Origin: Stieleria varia
Lineage (GTDB): Bacteria; Planctomycetota; Planctomycetia; Pirellulales; Pirellulaceae
Direction: 5' to 3'
Assembly: GCF_038443385.1 (NCBI RefSeq)
Contig: NZ_CP151726.1
Span: 1,116,001-1,180,000 of the forward strand
Length of the DNA stretch: 64,000 bases
Below, in pieces: positions 8,230 through 18,715 of the stretch. Under the pieces are notes generated by a model, which saw nothing but the letters and a program-made list of their open reading frames with translations, made no database searches and was not told where the DNA came from. The position numbers were made by a program, and so were the translations under genes. Numbering within the stretch: position 1 is the stretch's first letter; every line of letters begins with the position of its first letter.

Positions 8230-9681
8230 ATGACCGCTTACTCATTGCGTCTCCACATCGCTGCTTTTGTCCTGTCTGGGTTGTTCTTGTCTGCGTCGTC
8301 ACATGCGGCCGACTCGCAAGCGGTATTGCGTGCCGGCGCGGCGGCCATCGACATCTCGCCGCAAGAATTTCCGCTGAACATGCCGGGCGGATTCAATGCC
8401 AACATGGCCGAGTCGGTGCATGACCCGTTCTATGCGCGGGCAATGGTGCTGGATGATGGCTCGACATCAGTGGCGATGGTCGTGGTGGACAATCTCGGGG
8501 CGTCGCCTGAGGTATTGAACGAAGCAAAAGCGATCGCGGCGGAGAAAACCGGTATGTCCACCGCCAACATGTTGATCTGCTCGACCCACACGCATTCGGG
8601 GCCGCCATTGAGCGTGTCCTCCGATTCGGCACCGGTGATTGCCTATCGAAATCTGTTTGTCAGCGGTGTCGCCGATTCGATCATCAAAGCACATGCCGCT
8701 CTGCAGCCGGCATCGGTTGGTGCGGCCGCCCATCCCTTGCCCGATGAAGTGTTCAATCGACGTTGGTACCTCAAGCCGGGCAAGATGCCATTGAATCCGT
8801 TTGGGGAGCTAGACGAAGTGAAGATGAACCCGGGAACCAATCCCGACGTGCTCGATCGTCCGGCCGGTCCTGTCGATCCCGATATCACAATCATCTCGGT
8901 CCAGGATCAGCGTCGGCGGCCTCTCGCTTTGTTCGCCAACTATTCCCTGCACTACGTCGGCGCGACGCCAAGGGGTCAACTTTCGGCGGACTACTTTGGC
9001 GAGTTTGCCCGCCTGATGCCGTCGCGAATGCGTGGAGGAGACTCGTTCGTTGCGATGATGTCCAACGGCACTTCCGGCGACATCAACAACATTCCGTTCT
9101 TGGTCACACGTCCGCCTCGTGAACCGTTCGAACAGATTCGTATTGTCGCGCAAAAGGCTGCCGATACCGCCTGGATGGCTCATCGCAAGATTGACAAGCA
9201 CGATTCGAACGTGCCGCTGGGCATGCTGCAGCGGGAGATCACATTGCATTATCGTCGGCCAACGGATCAGCAATTGGCCGACGCACGTGCCATCGTCGCC
9301 TTGAAGGACGAAGCGAAAATCGCGAACTTGCCACGGCTAGCCACCAACTATGCCAGACGCGTCATCAACGCTGCGGAACGCAAAGAGGACACGGTGACGG
9401 TTCAATTGCAAGCCATCCGGATCGGCGAGCTAGCCGTTTGCGGAATCCCCTTCGAGACAATCGCCGAGATCGGCTTGGAGCTTAAGGATCGCAGCCCATT
9501 CCCGCAGACCATGGTGATCGGGTTGGCCAACGGCAGGCACGGCTATTTGCCCACGCCGTATCAACATCGACTGGGCGGTTATGAAACGTGGCTCGGCACC
9601 AACCATGTGCAAAAGGACGCATCAGTGATCATTGTTGACAACTTGCTCGAGATGCTGGCAGCGCTCCACGAACCTCAGTAA
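8230..9681 (+). CDS. Neutral/alkaline ceramidase-like secreted protein
   Basis: A 483-residue protein with a signal peptide (residues 1-26, ending SSHAA). The mature part begins with RAGAAAIDISPQ and continues with FNANMAESVHDPFYARAMVLDD, the pattern of the N-terminal domain of neutral/alkaline non-lysosomal ceramidases. STHTHSGPP at about 117-125 provides the His residues expected to bind zinc, and NGTSGDINN at about 278 matches the family's active-site loop. Planctomycetes carry many such proteins; the natural substrate here is not known, and lipid amide or ester hydrolysis in the periplasm is inference. It is shorter than classical ceramidases (about 650 residues or more), with no C-terminal immunoglobulin-like domain. 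Confidence 0.88.
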   Translation: MTAYSLRLHIAAFVLSGLFLSASSHAADSQAVLRAGAAAIDISPQEFPLNMPGGFNANMAESVHDPFYARAMVLDDGSTSVAMVVVDNLGASPEVLNEAKAIAAEKTGMSTANMLICSTHTHSGPPLSVSSDSAPVIAYRNLFVSGVADSIIKAHAALQPASVGAAAHPLPDEVFNRRWYLKPGKMPLNPFGELDEVKMNPGTNPDVLDRPAGPVDPDITIISVQDQRRRPLALFANYSLHYVGATPRGQLSADYFGEFARLMPSRMRGGDSFVAMMSNGTSGDINNIPFLVTRPPREPFEQIRIVAQKAADTAWMAHRKIDKHDSNVPLGMLQREITLHYRRPTDQQLADARAIVALKDEAKIANLPRLATNYARRVINAAERKEDTVTVQLQAIRIGELAVCGIPFETIAEIGLELKDRSPFPQTMVIGLANGRHGYLPTPYQHRLGGYETWLGTNHVQKDASVIIVDNLLEMLAALHEPQ

Positions 9682-9777
9682 CTAGCGTATCGTCCAGTCT
9701 TGATCGATGAACACGTCTCGCTGGGGTATAATCATGGCTGAACGAATCCGCCTCATGCACTCCACGGGACAGCACTC

Positions 9778-10740
9778 ATGGTTCCACAGTTCGACCGGCG
9801 TCAATTCACGATTGGCGTTTCAACGCTTTTGAGCAGTTTGCTGCTGCAAGGTGACTCTGATTGCTACGCTGAGCAGCAAAGTCTGACAGAGAAACGGCTT
9901 GTATCGTTGGGGCTCAACGCGTTGGCCAGGGCACCCGAGATGAACTATTTTGCCGACGGGCATCGTGGCGCATCGATGATCTCGGCACATTTGATGTGTG
10001 TCGAGAACGCGTTGGATGATCAAGCGGCCGCGAGGATCGTTGAGCTGTTTGACTTGAACTGGGCACCGACGAAACTTTGCAAAGAGTTCCCTGAGGGCGA
10101 CCCTGTTCCTAACGCGACTGAGCGAGTGGGCCAAGCGTTGGCGTCCGGTACAGGCGTGTTACGTGAAGTAGGGCATGATGCGATCTTTGCCATGCACGCG
10201 ATCAAAGCGTTTCGCATGATGCCCGAGGTGGCGACCAAAGAACGTGTCGATGGGGTTTGCCAACTGATCAAATCGTTCAAGCCTTGGCGTGACATTGATC
10301 CCGCCGAAGACGTGGACCCGCCGCCGTTTACCGATGACGTGGCCGCGTCCAAATTCATCTTGAGAGAAGCAAGCGATTCGATCGATCGCTTTCAAGGATT
10401 TGGTCAAGGATTTGCCGGCCACATGCTGACCTTTGGACAATCGCTGGTTGAGATGGCTGCAATGGGCGACGTCGAGTGGGCCGAAAGTTGCCGAACGGCG
10501 TTTCGCAAATACGTCACCGTGACGAGGAAAGGGCCGCAACCTGATGACCGAAAGATCGCCGATCACAAACCCAGCACGCTGCGGCCAAAGGATTCAGCGT
10601 ATTGGGAGAAGCGAGGAAACAAGACGCTTGGAATCGGTCACGTGTTCAAGTACCCGTACGCTTACTACGACCTGCTGAGGCGAGCGAACGATCCGGATTT
10701 GGCCCGAGAGTGGGACGCCAAGGCATACCACTTGTTCTAA
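9778..10740 (+). CDS. Tat-type exported hypothetical protein
   Basis: A 320-residue protein starting MVPQFDRRQFTIGVSTLLSSLLL, a twin-arginine-like export signal (RRQFTIG) with hydrophobic core. The mature part is mostly helical, with no recognised catalytic motif. MNYFADGHRGASMISAHLMC and GFGQGFAGHML are notable conserved-looking stretches. It follows the ceramidase-like gene on the same strand after about 100 nt, so the two may be co-transcribed, but no functional link can be shown. Function unknown. Confidence 0.78.
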   Translation: MVPQFDRRQFTIGVSTLLSSLLLQGDSDCYAEQQSLTEKRLVSLGLNALARAPEMNYFADGHRGASMISAHLMCVENALDDQAAARIVELFDLNWAPTKLCKEFPEGDPVPNATERVGQALASGTGVLREVGHDAIFAMHAIKAFRMMPEVATKERVDGVCQLIKSFKPWRDIDPAEDVDPPPFTDDVAASKFILREASDSIDRFQGFGQGFAGHMLTFGQSLVEMAAMGDVEWAESCRTAFRKYVTVTRKGPQPDDRKIADHKPSTLRPKDSAYWEKRGNKTLGIGHVFKYPYAYYDLLRRANDPDLAREWDAKAYHLF

Positions 10741-10764
10741 AGCTCGTGAGTGTGATCTCGCTGA

Positions 10765-13700
10765 TCAGGAGAACAGCATTCTGAGGTCGTCGCTGGAGAG
10801 GTCGCTGATGACGCTCTTTTCTTGGGAGATGATTGCGTCTGCGAGTTTGCGTTTGGAACTCTGCAACTGGACGATTTTTTCCTCCACCGTTTCTCGACAG
10901 ATCATTCGATACGCCATCACGGATTTGGTTTGTCCCATGCGGTGGGCGCGGTCGATCGCTTGCGCCTCCACCGCCGGGTTCCACCAGGGGTCCAGGATGA
11001 AAACGTAATCGGCAGCGGTAAGGTTCAGCCCGCTGCCGCCGGCTTTGAGGCTGATCAGGAACAGTGAACAATTCGGGTCCGTTTGAAAACGCTCGACGTG
11101 CTGCGACCGCTTGGTCGTTTTGCCATCGAGGTATTCGTAGTCCCAGCCCCGTTCGTCCAACTCGGTGCGTACCAGCGAGAGCAGCGAAGTGAATTGCGAA
11201 AACACCAGAGCCTTGTGTCCTTCGCTGATCACTTCCTCGAGTTGTTCGACCAGTCGAAGAATCTTGGCGCCTTTGACGCCCGATTTGGGTGCGACCAATC
11301 GCGGATCGCACGCCGCCTGACGCAGACGCAGCAAGGCCTCCAGGACTTGGATCTTGCTCTTGGCCAAGCCGTCCTTTTCAATCTTCTGGGTCAATTGAGC
11401 GCGATAGTGGTCACGCAATTCGTTGTACAGTTTGCGTTGCTTGGGCTCCATGTCGCAGTGCAGTGTCTGCTCAGTTTTCTCGGGCAACTCGGTCAGCACT
11501 TGTTCTTTGGTGCGTCGCAAGATGAATGGTCGCAGAGCCTTGGAGATGTGTGTGATCCGCTGCTCGTTGTTGCCATCGGCGGCGGTGTTGGCGGTTCCGA
11601 GAGTTTGGCCGAGCATGCCAGGGTTGAGGAAGTCGAACAGGGACCAGAGGTCACCCAGGTGATTTTCAACGGGTGTGCCGGTCATCGCCAAGCGGTGCTC
11701 GCCGTTGACGACGCGGGAGGCTTTCGCGGCGAGCGATTTGGGATTCTTGATCGCTTGGGCTTCATCCAAAATCACATAGTCGAACTCCTGTTCCCGCAAC
11801 AGCAGGATGTCGTTTCGCAGCGTGCCGTAGGTGGTCACGATCGCATCGTACTCGTGGAAGCGATCCCGCAATTCCTTGCGTGTCGTGCCGGTGTAGTTGG
11901 CCAGTTGCAACGTCGGCGCGAACCGGCTGGCTTCATCGATCCAGTTGAATACCAGGCTCTTGGGCACGACGATCAGTGACGGCTTGCGGGTTTCGCCCTT
12001 CGTAGTACGTCTCTTTTGGCGTTCCAACAGCATCGCCAGGACTTGGATTGTTTTGCCCAGTCCCATGTCGTCGGCCAAGCAACCGCCCAAGCGAAATTCT
12101 TGCAAGAACCGGAACCAGCCGAGTCCGAGCTGTTGGTATTCACGCAGCTCGCCTTCGAAATCCTTGGGCGCATCGGCTGGCTGGATGCCTGTAAACGAAT
12201 TGAGCTTTTCACACCATGCTTTGAACTGACGGTCCAGGGAGACGTTTTCTTGTTCGGCCAGCATCGTGTCCAGCAACAGAGCCTGCGTCCGTGTGAATCG
12301 GATGGAATCATCCGTCACGGTGCCGGTTTTGTGCAGATCGGAAAACTTCGCCAACCATTCTTGCGGCAGCAGCCCGTGCGATCCGTCGTCCAACACGACG
12401 TAGCTCTCGCCTTTCTTGAGCGCAGCCAACAAATGGGGCAACATCACCGTGACACCGTCGTAATCCGCCGAAGCGTTGAGGTCGAACCAGTCCTGCCCTG
12501 AGGAGACTTGGATGTCAAAGCTCGAGGCACGACGGATCGCGTTGCCGTCGGCGATCACTTCCCAACCAAGTTCACTGAGTTGGGGGACGACGTCGGGCAG
12601 TCGGGTTCTAGGCATGTGCAGTTGCCCGAACTGGTCCATGCTGAAGTCTTCTTGTCGCAGCGGCTGCATCAACTCGCTTTCGAGCGTCAAGTCGCGAGCC
12701 AACAACTGCTTTTCAGTTTGATCCCATACGTATCGCTGTCCGGATTGAACAGGGATGGGGGCATCGCCATAGATCATCAAGATGTTTGCGGAGAGCAGTC
12801 TTTCAACCTGCTTTGTTTGTTGTCCGGAACCATTAAGTGGACCATTGCGAGGACCGGGGTTTGAGTCCTGTCCGGCATTTGATTCGGGGCTGACGAGATG
12901 CAAACGTGGGATCGGTTGGGGCGTTATGCATTGCACGTCCAGATCGGGATGCAAATCCAAGTCGACCGACGGCCATGTTGCGACCTCCGCCATCAACGTC
13001 GCAAGACTTCGTCGTGGCACATCAATGAACGGATTGGCTTGCCAGCCACGAATTGCGGCGGCCTGATCTCGCATGACAGAATGGGCACAGTCCTGGGTGA
13101 TCAGGACTCCATCGTCAGTCGCGATCAGCACGTCGGCAATCGAAATGAATTCACCCTCGCGGACCAATCGCGGCTGAACGCGGATCCGCTCGGCTCCTTT
13201 CTCGGGCTGAAAGGGGACGATGGAAAGCTGCAACTGATAGGGAGCCCCCTCGTCCCAGCGAATCGGGCGAGGGTCCGATGCACTGCGACCGGTTTCCATC
13301 GACCAAGCCAGTCGCCCCGTTGCCGCGAGCGTCTTCATCGTCGGTTGCACGAGGTCATCGCGGAGGAGGAAGCATCGATTAGATGTGTAGCGTGATTGGA
13401 AATGGAATTCGCTTTCTGCTACTTTCGGCACTAATAGCGTCAACGCCGCTCGTTCCAGCGGATCGGGCATGTTGGTGATGTCGTGATCGGTCAGCCCAGC
13501 GACCGTCGGCTTGCCCCATTGGCGATCCATTTTTCGGGTGGAGCGGTAAGTGTTGATCTCCAACTTCGGAGTCGTGATTTGATCGGCGAGCGAAATGATG
13601 AACCAGTGTTGTGTGTTCTTGCGCACCGCCAAATGCAGATCGGAGATCGGCGTTTCGACTTGAGCCACTGATAGCCCTCGTGCGATCGAGGTCAGTTGCT

Positions 13701-14115
13701 TTTTCCACGCGGGCGTCTTGGCATTCGTTCGCTGGGTGGCCTTATTGGTCCTCAAGGGCATCGGCGTACCGATCATGATGCAATCGATATCGCAGTCTTC
13801 GATAGCCAGGCCACCGCGATTGGGAAACTGATACCCTTGGTTGGCCGCCTCTCGAAATAAAGCGTAGACGTGCTCGCACACGTAGCCATCGCAGAAAATA
13901 TCGCAACTGCAATCCGCTCCCAAATCACCCTCGTCGAGATAATCGAAATCGAGGCCGACGATGAAAAACTCGCCGTCTTGCTTGACCACCCCCGTAGCGC
14001 CACGATCACCCAATCTGTCGATTCCGACACCGCCCTCTCGCAAAATTTGTTCACCGATGCGGATGGTTTCGGGATGAAAAGTGTTGGAGCAGATTCGCTG
14101 CAGTGTCGCGTCCAT
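10765..14115 (-). CDS. SNF2-family helicase with SWIM zinc finger
   Basis: A 1116-residue protein taking the ATG at 14113-14115; a GTG at 14197-14199 would add 28 residues of low-complexity leader. The N-terminus has a SWIM zinc finger (DCSCDIFCDGYVCEHVYAL, about residues 63-82, CxCx(n)CxH). A long middle region of the bacterial SNF2-associated type follows. The ATPase starts with DDMGLGKTIQ (Walker A, about 680), DEAQAIKNP (motif II, about 780) and TGTPVENHLGDLWS (motif III). The C-terminal helicase lobe has KAGGSGLNL and DPWWNPAVEAQAIDRAHRMGQ. It is expected to be a DNA translocase remodelling nucleoprotein. A second SNF2/SWIM gene lies at 54204. It converges on the Tat-type gene with a 24-nt gap. 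Confidence 0.95.
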   Translation of the reverse strand: MDATLQRICSNTFHPETIRIGEQILREGGVGIDRLGDRGATGVVKQDGEFFIVGLDFDYLDEGDLGADCSCDIFCDGYVCEHVYALFREAANQGYQFPNRGGLAIEDCDIDCIMIGTPMPLRTNKATQRTNAKTPAWKKQLTSIARGLSVAQVETPISDLHLAVRKNTQHWFIISLADQITTPKLEINTYRSTRKMDRQWGKPTVAGLTDHDITNMPDPLERAALTLLVPKVAESEFHFQSRYTSNRCFLLRDDLVQPTMKTLAATGRLAWSMETGRSASDPRPIRWDEGAPYQLQLSIVPFQPEKGAERIRVQPRLVREGEFISIADVLIATDDGVLITQDCAHSVMRDQAAAIRGWQANPFIDVPRRSLATLMAEVATWPSVDLDLHPDLDVQCITPQPIPRLHLVSPESNAGQDSNPGPRNGPLNGSGQQTKQVERLLSANILMIYGDAPIPVQSGQRYVWDQTEKQLLARDLTLESELMQPLRQEDFSMDQFGQLHMPRTRLPDVVPQLSELGWEVIADGNAIRRASSFDIQVSSGQDWFDLNASADYDGVTVMLPHLLAALKKGESYVVLDDGSHGLLPQEWLAKFSDLHKTGTVTDDSIRFTRTQALLLDTMLAEQENVSLDRQFKAWCEKLNSFTGIQPADAPKDFEGELREYQQLGLGWFRFLQEFRLGGCLADDMGLGKTIQVLAMLLERQKRRTTKGETRKPSLIVVPKSLVFNWIDEASRFAPTLQLANYTGTTRKELRDRFHEYDAIVTTYGTLRNDILLLREQEFDYVILDEAQAIKNPKSLAAKASRVVNGEHRLAMTGTPVENHLGDLWSLFDFLNPGMLGQTLGTANTAADGNNEQRITHISKALRPFILRRTKEQVLTELPEKTEQTLHCDMEPKQRKLYNELRDHYRAQLTQKIEKDGLAKSKIQVLEALLRLRQAACDPRLVAPKSGVKGAKILRLVEQLEEVISEGHKALVFSQFTSLLSLVRTELDERGWDYEYLDGKTTKRSQHVERFQTDPNCSLFLISLKAGGSGLNLTAADYVFILDPWWNPAVEAQAIDRAHRMGQTKSVMAYRMICRETVEEKIVQLQSSKRKLADAIISQEKSVISDLSSDDLRMLFS

Positions 14116-14176
14116 GACTAGACTTGTTGTGTCGGGTTGGCTGAAAGGCGGTGACGAAGGAACTGTTAATCGAAAT

Positions 14177-14233
14177 GGATTCGCCAGAATTCCCCTCACG
14201 CTGGAATTCTAGAATTCTCATTCTGGCGAATCC
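14177..14233. repeat. 14-bp perfect inverted repeat
   Basis: GGATTCGCCAGAAT at 14177-14190 and its inverse at 14220-14233 flank a 29-nt centre that itself contains GAATTCTAGAATTC. It lies upstream of the helicase ATG, within its probable leader, and could act as an operator or mRNA structure. No regulator can be named. Confidence 0.6.
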
Positions 14234-14441
14234 CACGACGCGATGCTGGATCGTTTGTTCCTACAGCCGACCATTCTAGACTTTGCGATCGATTTTGCAG
14301 AGGCCAATCAGTCGACGCGTTGAACGGGATTGCGATTCGATTTTTGGGCGTGATTTCGTCTCGCCGGCGGGCTCGGTATAACGACATGTTGATGGACTTT
14401 TAACGAACGACACCGAGGAAAATGAGCCGGACCCCGCTTTG

Positions 14442-16631
14442 ATGATTCGCTTTTCATTTGCCTCGCTACCGATCTGCTCATTGATTTTCGGATTCGTCCT
14501 GCTCGTTTCCGCCTTGGCCAGCTATTTGGGCGTTTGGACTGCCCCGGCAATTGCCTGGATTGCCCTATCGGCATTGTCGCTGTTGGCGGCGGGGATCGAC
14601 TCGCTACGGCTGACTCGGCGTTGTAGTCGGCCGGGTCCCGGCAGCGAATCGGCCCCAGAACAGTTTGCTCGCTGGATCCAGCAACAGAGCGACGACTTGC
14701 TCGCACGCGAACGGACGATCAATGCCAAAGCCCTGGCGTTGCAGCAGTTGATGCAATTTCCTGATGCATTGGATTTGGGACGTGGAACTGCCGATGTGTT
14801 GGCTCATGAAAAGACACCGGGTCCAGGATCGATCGACCCGATGGCGCGTCATGATCGTGAATTGCTGGATTTGATCGAGTCCAAGACGCATGACGTTTTT
14901 GACAAAATCAAACGTGATCACTATCGAAAGGCAGATGGCGAAGGCAAATCGATCGACACGAATGCTATTCGCCAGGACGCCCATTCACTGGTCATGGACG
15001 TCGCCAAGATCTACCGTCCCGACCAAGAGGATCCGTTTCTGCAGACCAACATGGAATTGCTCGCTCGAGCCAGCGGGCGGGGAGCACTGCGATTGTTGGT
15101 GGCATTGGAGCGATTGCCGGGCGGCGTGGCGCAGTACGATTTTCAAACGATCTATCGGTTCGTCGGAAATGCAGTGCGTACGTACGGAGCCTACCAAAAG
15201 GCGAAACCGTATCTGGATGTCGCCTCGGGACTGTTTCTTGCCGGCCGCGTGGTTGCCAGTACCAATCCGGTGACCTTGGCCGCTTGGTGGGCAGCCAGTC
15301 GGGCGACGACTTATGGAGCCTCACGACTGGGCTTGCATGTCGTCGACCAACAAGCGGTCGGCTTGATTCGCCAATTGGTCGAGATCATCGCCATCGAAGT
15401 CGCGTCGCTGTACAGCCCGATGATTCGATACCGAGACATCCATTGGATCTACGGGGTCGAACTGGTTCATTTGGTCAGCGAATTGCAGTTGAGCGACAAA
15501 GCCAGAATGTCAGCGATGCGAGAAATCGCAGCCTTGCAATTGCCCGACGAATACGCGCGAGTTTCCCTGCTACGTCATCTCGCAGCAGGAACAACATCGC
15601 GACCTGATCGGTACCGACCTGCCGACGTGCTTTCTGCAGCGGATCGTTCTCGTGTTGCACAGTTTCTGGAGACGTTTGTGCTGACGCACGGGTTGGCCGC
15701 TGGTGGCAGCGGTGTAAGTCGTGCGGCGATCGATCAATGGCAAACCGCCGCATCACAGCGTTTGGACGTTCAGTTTCAAGCCACGGAGATCGACGCGACA
15801 CCGGAGCAGCAACTGCAGTCGTGCGTTTGGTCGCTAGCCGCTTTTTTGCTAGAGCATGGCGAGCTGGAACCCGAGGCGATGCTCAATCATCTGCAAGACA
15901 CCAAGACCTGGAAATCCTCCGATACGTCCGACCAGTCTCGCTGGCAAGATTCACTCCTATCCGATCCGCCGTTCATCTACCAATGGCCGGCAGTTAAACC
16001 CAAGACGCCACTCTGTAATGATTTCCTCGCCGACTTGGCAAAGTTGTCCGCACACTGCTGTTCTCCACAGTGGGAACCCATCCAAAACAATGAGTCGCCC
16101 GAATCCATCCGTGTGATGCGATCGCCTGGTGTCGATGCCGTCTCAGTCACGGCCTATCACTTGCGCGGCGATGGACGGGAATGGATGCAGGAGTACCAGC
16201 GCGAGACCGAGCGTGTTCTGGTTGCCGAAATGAAACAGAATCCAACGCCGCCCATTCCTCCGGCGACTCAGACGGCACTGCAATGTCTTTCAGGCGGAAA
16301 ACCACTGCGATTTTTATACAGCGATGTGACGTTTCATTCGTCAGCCAAACATGTCATCAAAGACGCGCTGGTGACTTGCATTGACAGTGAACTGATAGTT
16401 TTCTCACATCATCAAATCGCCGGAGCAGAGGACGAGCTGATTCACGTGCATTGCCGTTGGCCGCTCGGCGAAGTCCGGGCAGAGAAAATCAGTGGCTACG
16501 TGCGATCGGACTGCCGGCTTTTCCGCTCGGGGAGCAGTGATGAAAGTGCAAAGACGGTCGTCATCACAGGCAGCATGCTTCGGTCCTACGACACTTATTT
16601 TCAAGCGCTGTTGGATTCAGTCACGCGTTGA
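14442..16631 (+). CDS. Large membrane-anchored hypothetical protein
   Basis: A 729-residue protein from the ATG at 14442. Two adjacent membrane helices lie in the first 60 residues (ICSLIFGFVLLVSALASYLGVW and IAWIALSALSLLAAGI). A charged cytoplasmic part follows with a moderately hydrophobic stretch (YLDVASGLFLAGRVVASTNPVTLAAWWAASR, about 263-293). The C-terminal third (from about 620) contains alternating strands that could be a PH-like fold. No catalytic motif or family is recognised. Its last 11 nt overlap the 3' end of convergent purD. Confidence 0.8.
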   Translation: MIRFSFASLPICSLIFGFVLLVSALASYLGVWTAPAIAWIALSALSLLAAGIDSLRLTRRCSRPGPGSESAPEQFARWIQQQSDDLLARERTINAKALALQQLMQFPDALDLGRGTADVLAHEKTPGPGSIDPMARHDRELLDLIESKTHDVFDKIKRDHYRKADGEGKSIDTNAIRQDAHSLVMDVAKIYRPDQEDPFLQTNMELLARASGRGALRLLVALERLPGGVAQYDFQTIYRFVGNAVRTYGAYQKAKPYLDVASGLFLAGRVVASTNPVTLAAWWAASRATTYGASRLGLHVVDQQAVGLIRQLVEIIAIEVASLYSPMIRYRDIHWIYGVELVHLVSELQLSDKARMSAMREIAALQLPDEYARVSLLRHLAAGTTSRPDRYRPADVLSAADRSRVAQFLETFVLTHGLAAGGSGVSRAAIDQWQTAASQRLDVQFQATEIDATPEQQLQSCVWSLAAFLLEHGELEPEAMLNHLQDTKTWKSSDTSDQSRWQDSLLSDPPFIYQWPAVKPKTPLCNDFLADLAKLSAHCCSPQWEPIQNNESPESIRVMRSPGVDAVSVTAYHLRGDGREWMQEYQRETERVLVAEMKQNPTPPIPPATQTALQCLSGGKPLRFLYSDVTFHSSAKHVIKDALVTCIDSELIVFSHHQIAGAEDELIHVHCRWPLGEVRAEKISGYVRSDCRLFRSGSSDESAKTVVITGSMLRSYDTYFQALLDSVTR

Positions 16632-17913
16632 GCGCTTTATCGCTGATGTCTTTGCGACACCATGCGCCCTGCCAACGGATCTTTTGGACTGCCTTGTAGG
16701 CTTGCAGCTTTGCGGCGCTGACGCTGCTGCCGATCGCGGTAACTCCGAGCACACGACCGCCGTTGTTGACGACCTTGCCGTCGACGAGGGTCGTCCCTGC
16801 ATGGAACACCTTCACATCGGCAATGGCATCCGCTTCAGCCAGTCCGGTGATCTCACGGCCCTTCTCATAGTCGCCTGGATAGCCTTCGCTGGCCATCACG
16901 ACACACAGACTGGGGCGTTCGTCCCATTCTAGCGGCGGCAGTTCGCTGAGCTTACCGTCCGCTGCGGCTTCCAAAATGTCGACCAGATCGGACTTCAAAC
17001 GCATCAGCAGCGGCTGGCACTCCGGATCACCGAATCGGACGTTGAACTCCAACACTTTGGGACCGGCTGCGGTCAGCATCAGCCCTGCGTACAAAACACC
17101 TTTGAATGGTTTGCGTGCTCGCTTCATGGCGTGGACGATCGGCACCAAGACATCCGACTCGATCTTTTCATACATCGCTTCATCCACGATCGGCGTCGGA
17201 CAGTAGGCTCCCATCCCTCCAGTGTTCGGGCCCAGGTCACCGTCGTAGGCAGGCTTGTGGTCTTGGGCGGCTGGCAAAGTGATGATGGTTTCGCCGTCGG
17301 TGATGGCCAGCACACTGGCTTCTTGACCAACGAGTCTTTCTTCGATGATCAATTCGTTCCCAGCGGCACCGAATTCCTTTTGTCCAGCAATACGGTCGAT
17401 CGCATCCAACGCGTCGGCGCGTGTTTCGCAAACGATCACGCCCTTGCCCGCCGCCAGCCCGTCGGCCTTGACCACCACGGGCACCGGATCGCTGGGGTCC
17501 GTGTAACGATCATTGATGTACCGAGACGCGTCGGCAGCCGACCGAAAGGTTTGGTAGCTGGCGGTGGGAATGTCAGCGGTGTGCAACAGGTTTTTGCAAA
17601 ACACCTTGCTCCCCTCCAATTCGGCTGCAGCTGCAGAAGGCCCGAATGCTTTCAGGCCCGCCTCGTCCAGGGCATCGACAAGACCGATGACCAAGGGCGC
17701 CTCCGGGCCCACGACCGTCAAATCGATTTGATTGTCTTTAGCGAACTGAACAATTGCTGGAACGTCGGTGGCGGAAATATCCACATTGGTCGCTTCCAAC
17801 GCGGTGCCTGCGTTGCCGGGCGCTACGAACACTTGGGTGACCCGCGGAGACTGTTTGATTTTCCAGGCCAAAGCGTGTTCACGTCCGCCACTGCCAACGA
17901 CCAATACTTTCAT
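16621..17913 (-). CDS. purD: Phosphoribosylamine--glycine ligase
   Basis: A 430-residue enzyme that joins glycine to 5-phosphoribosylamine with ATP, step two of purine synthesis, in the cytosol. The start is the ATG at 17911-17913 (MKVLVVGSGGREHALAWKI, the classic PurD N-terminus); the frame is open further upstream but with non-PurD sequence. ATP-grasp features follow: KADGLAAGKGVIV (about 140), GNELIIEERLVGQEASVLAITDG, the family-typical AQDHKPAYDGDLGPNTGGMGAYCPTP block and FNVRFGDPECQPLL. Length is normal. It stands alone, not in a pur operon, and overlaps the convergent membrane-protein gene by 11 nt. Confidence 0.97.
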   Translation of the reverse strand: MKVLVVGSGGREHALAWKIKQSPRVTQVFVAPGNAGTALEATNVDISATDVPAIVQFAKDNQIDLTVVGPEAPLVIGLVDALDEAGLKAFGPSAAAAELEGSKVFCKNLLHTADIPTASYQTFRSAADASRYINDRYTDPSDPVPVVVKADGLAAGKGVIVCETRADALDAIDRIAGQKEFGAAGNELIIEERLVGQEASVLAITDGETIITLPAAQDHKPAYDGDLGPNTGGMGAYCPTPIVDEAMYEKIESDVLVPIVHAMKRARKPFKGVLYAGLMLTAAGPKVLEFNVRFGDPECQPLLMRLKSDLVDILEAAADGKLSELPPLEWDERPSLCVVMASEGYPGDYEKGREITGLAEADAIADVKVFHAGTTLVDGKVVNNGGRVLGVTAIGSSVSAAKLQAYKAVQKIRWQGAWCRKDISDKALNA

Positions 17914-18715
17914 AGCACAACCTGAACCATGTTTGAGCAAGAACAACTGAGTGGGCACCTCGCGACCGGGAGCCTGAATTCGTTGCGGAGGGCCTTCGTG
18001 TCTGACGGTCCCCACCCTCCTTCTTGTCGGGAGGGCTGCATTGCCGCAGCCGCAGCGAGTCGCTGGCAATGTAAACGACAAGGCGAGAATCGGGCAGGGA
18101 ACGTAGGAGTGGAAAGTAGTGCCCAAACCGGGCAAGTAAGCTCCGGCAGTCTTTCACCGAAACACCGCAGGTCGGTCGTCGATTGAATCCGAGATGGAAT
18201 GGAATGTCTGTGGAATGGGACTCTCTTGCCCGCCTGACAGCGAGATGCCTGCCAACATTGACCGACTTACGTCGAGGTCCACACGCCACTGCCCGCACGC
18301 GGGAAAGCGACCCGCCCCCCCGGCGGCCAGCTGTGAGCTGTGCCGAAGTGTCCCACTTCGGCATTGACCACGACTTTGCAGCGATTTAGCGGTAGACAGA
18401 ATGCCGGTAAGAGGTAAACTACCGTGATCCCACCTGGGAATCGCTTTCTGTCATCAAGAACATCCCACCCGAAGATGACGCGATTTTCGCAACTGACTTG
18501 TTAGAATAAGAAGGCAGCGGCCACGCGAGATTTCCCCACTCGTCCCCGGCCGCTGCCTTTCTTTTTTCTCGGTCACGCTTGATTTTTCAGGGATTTTGCA
18601 AAAGCTAGTGGTTGTGCGACGCGTTCCGCTGTGAGCACCGTTGCGAGGGAAACCTCCCTGTCACGCTTTCAAGTTCCCCAATACCTGCCAATCCCAAACA
18701 ACTGGAGATTTCGTT
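17914..18715. other. Intergenic region with one strong hairpin
   Basis: About 800 nt between purD and the cupredoxin-like gene. Short frames on both strands have no protein-like character. The clear element is the hairpin at 18511-18566; the remainder, including promoters for both divergent genes, could not be resolved. Confidence 0.45.
18511..18566 (+). terminator. Terminator-like hairpin upstream of cupredoxin gene
   Basis: A perfect 12-bp stem, AAGGCAGCGGCC (18511-18522) with its inverse (18548-18559), a 25-nt loop that can pair further (CGAG with CTCG), then TCTTTTTT. No plus-strand gene ends nearby, so it may end a small RNA or act as a leader attenuator. A TAGAAT box at 18502-18507 just upstream is suggestive only. 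Confidence 0.6.
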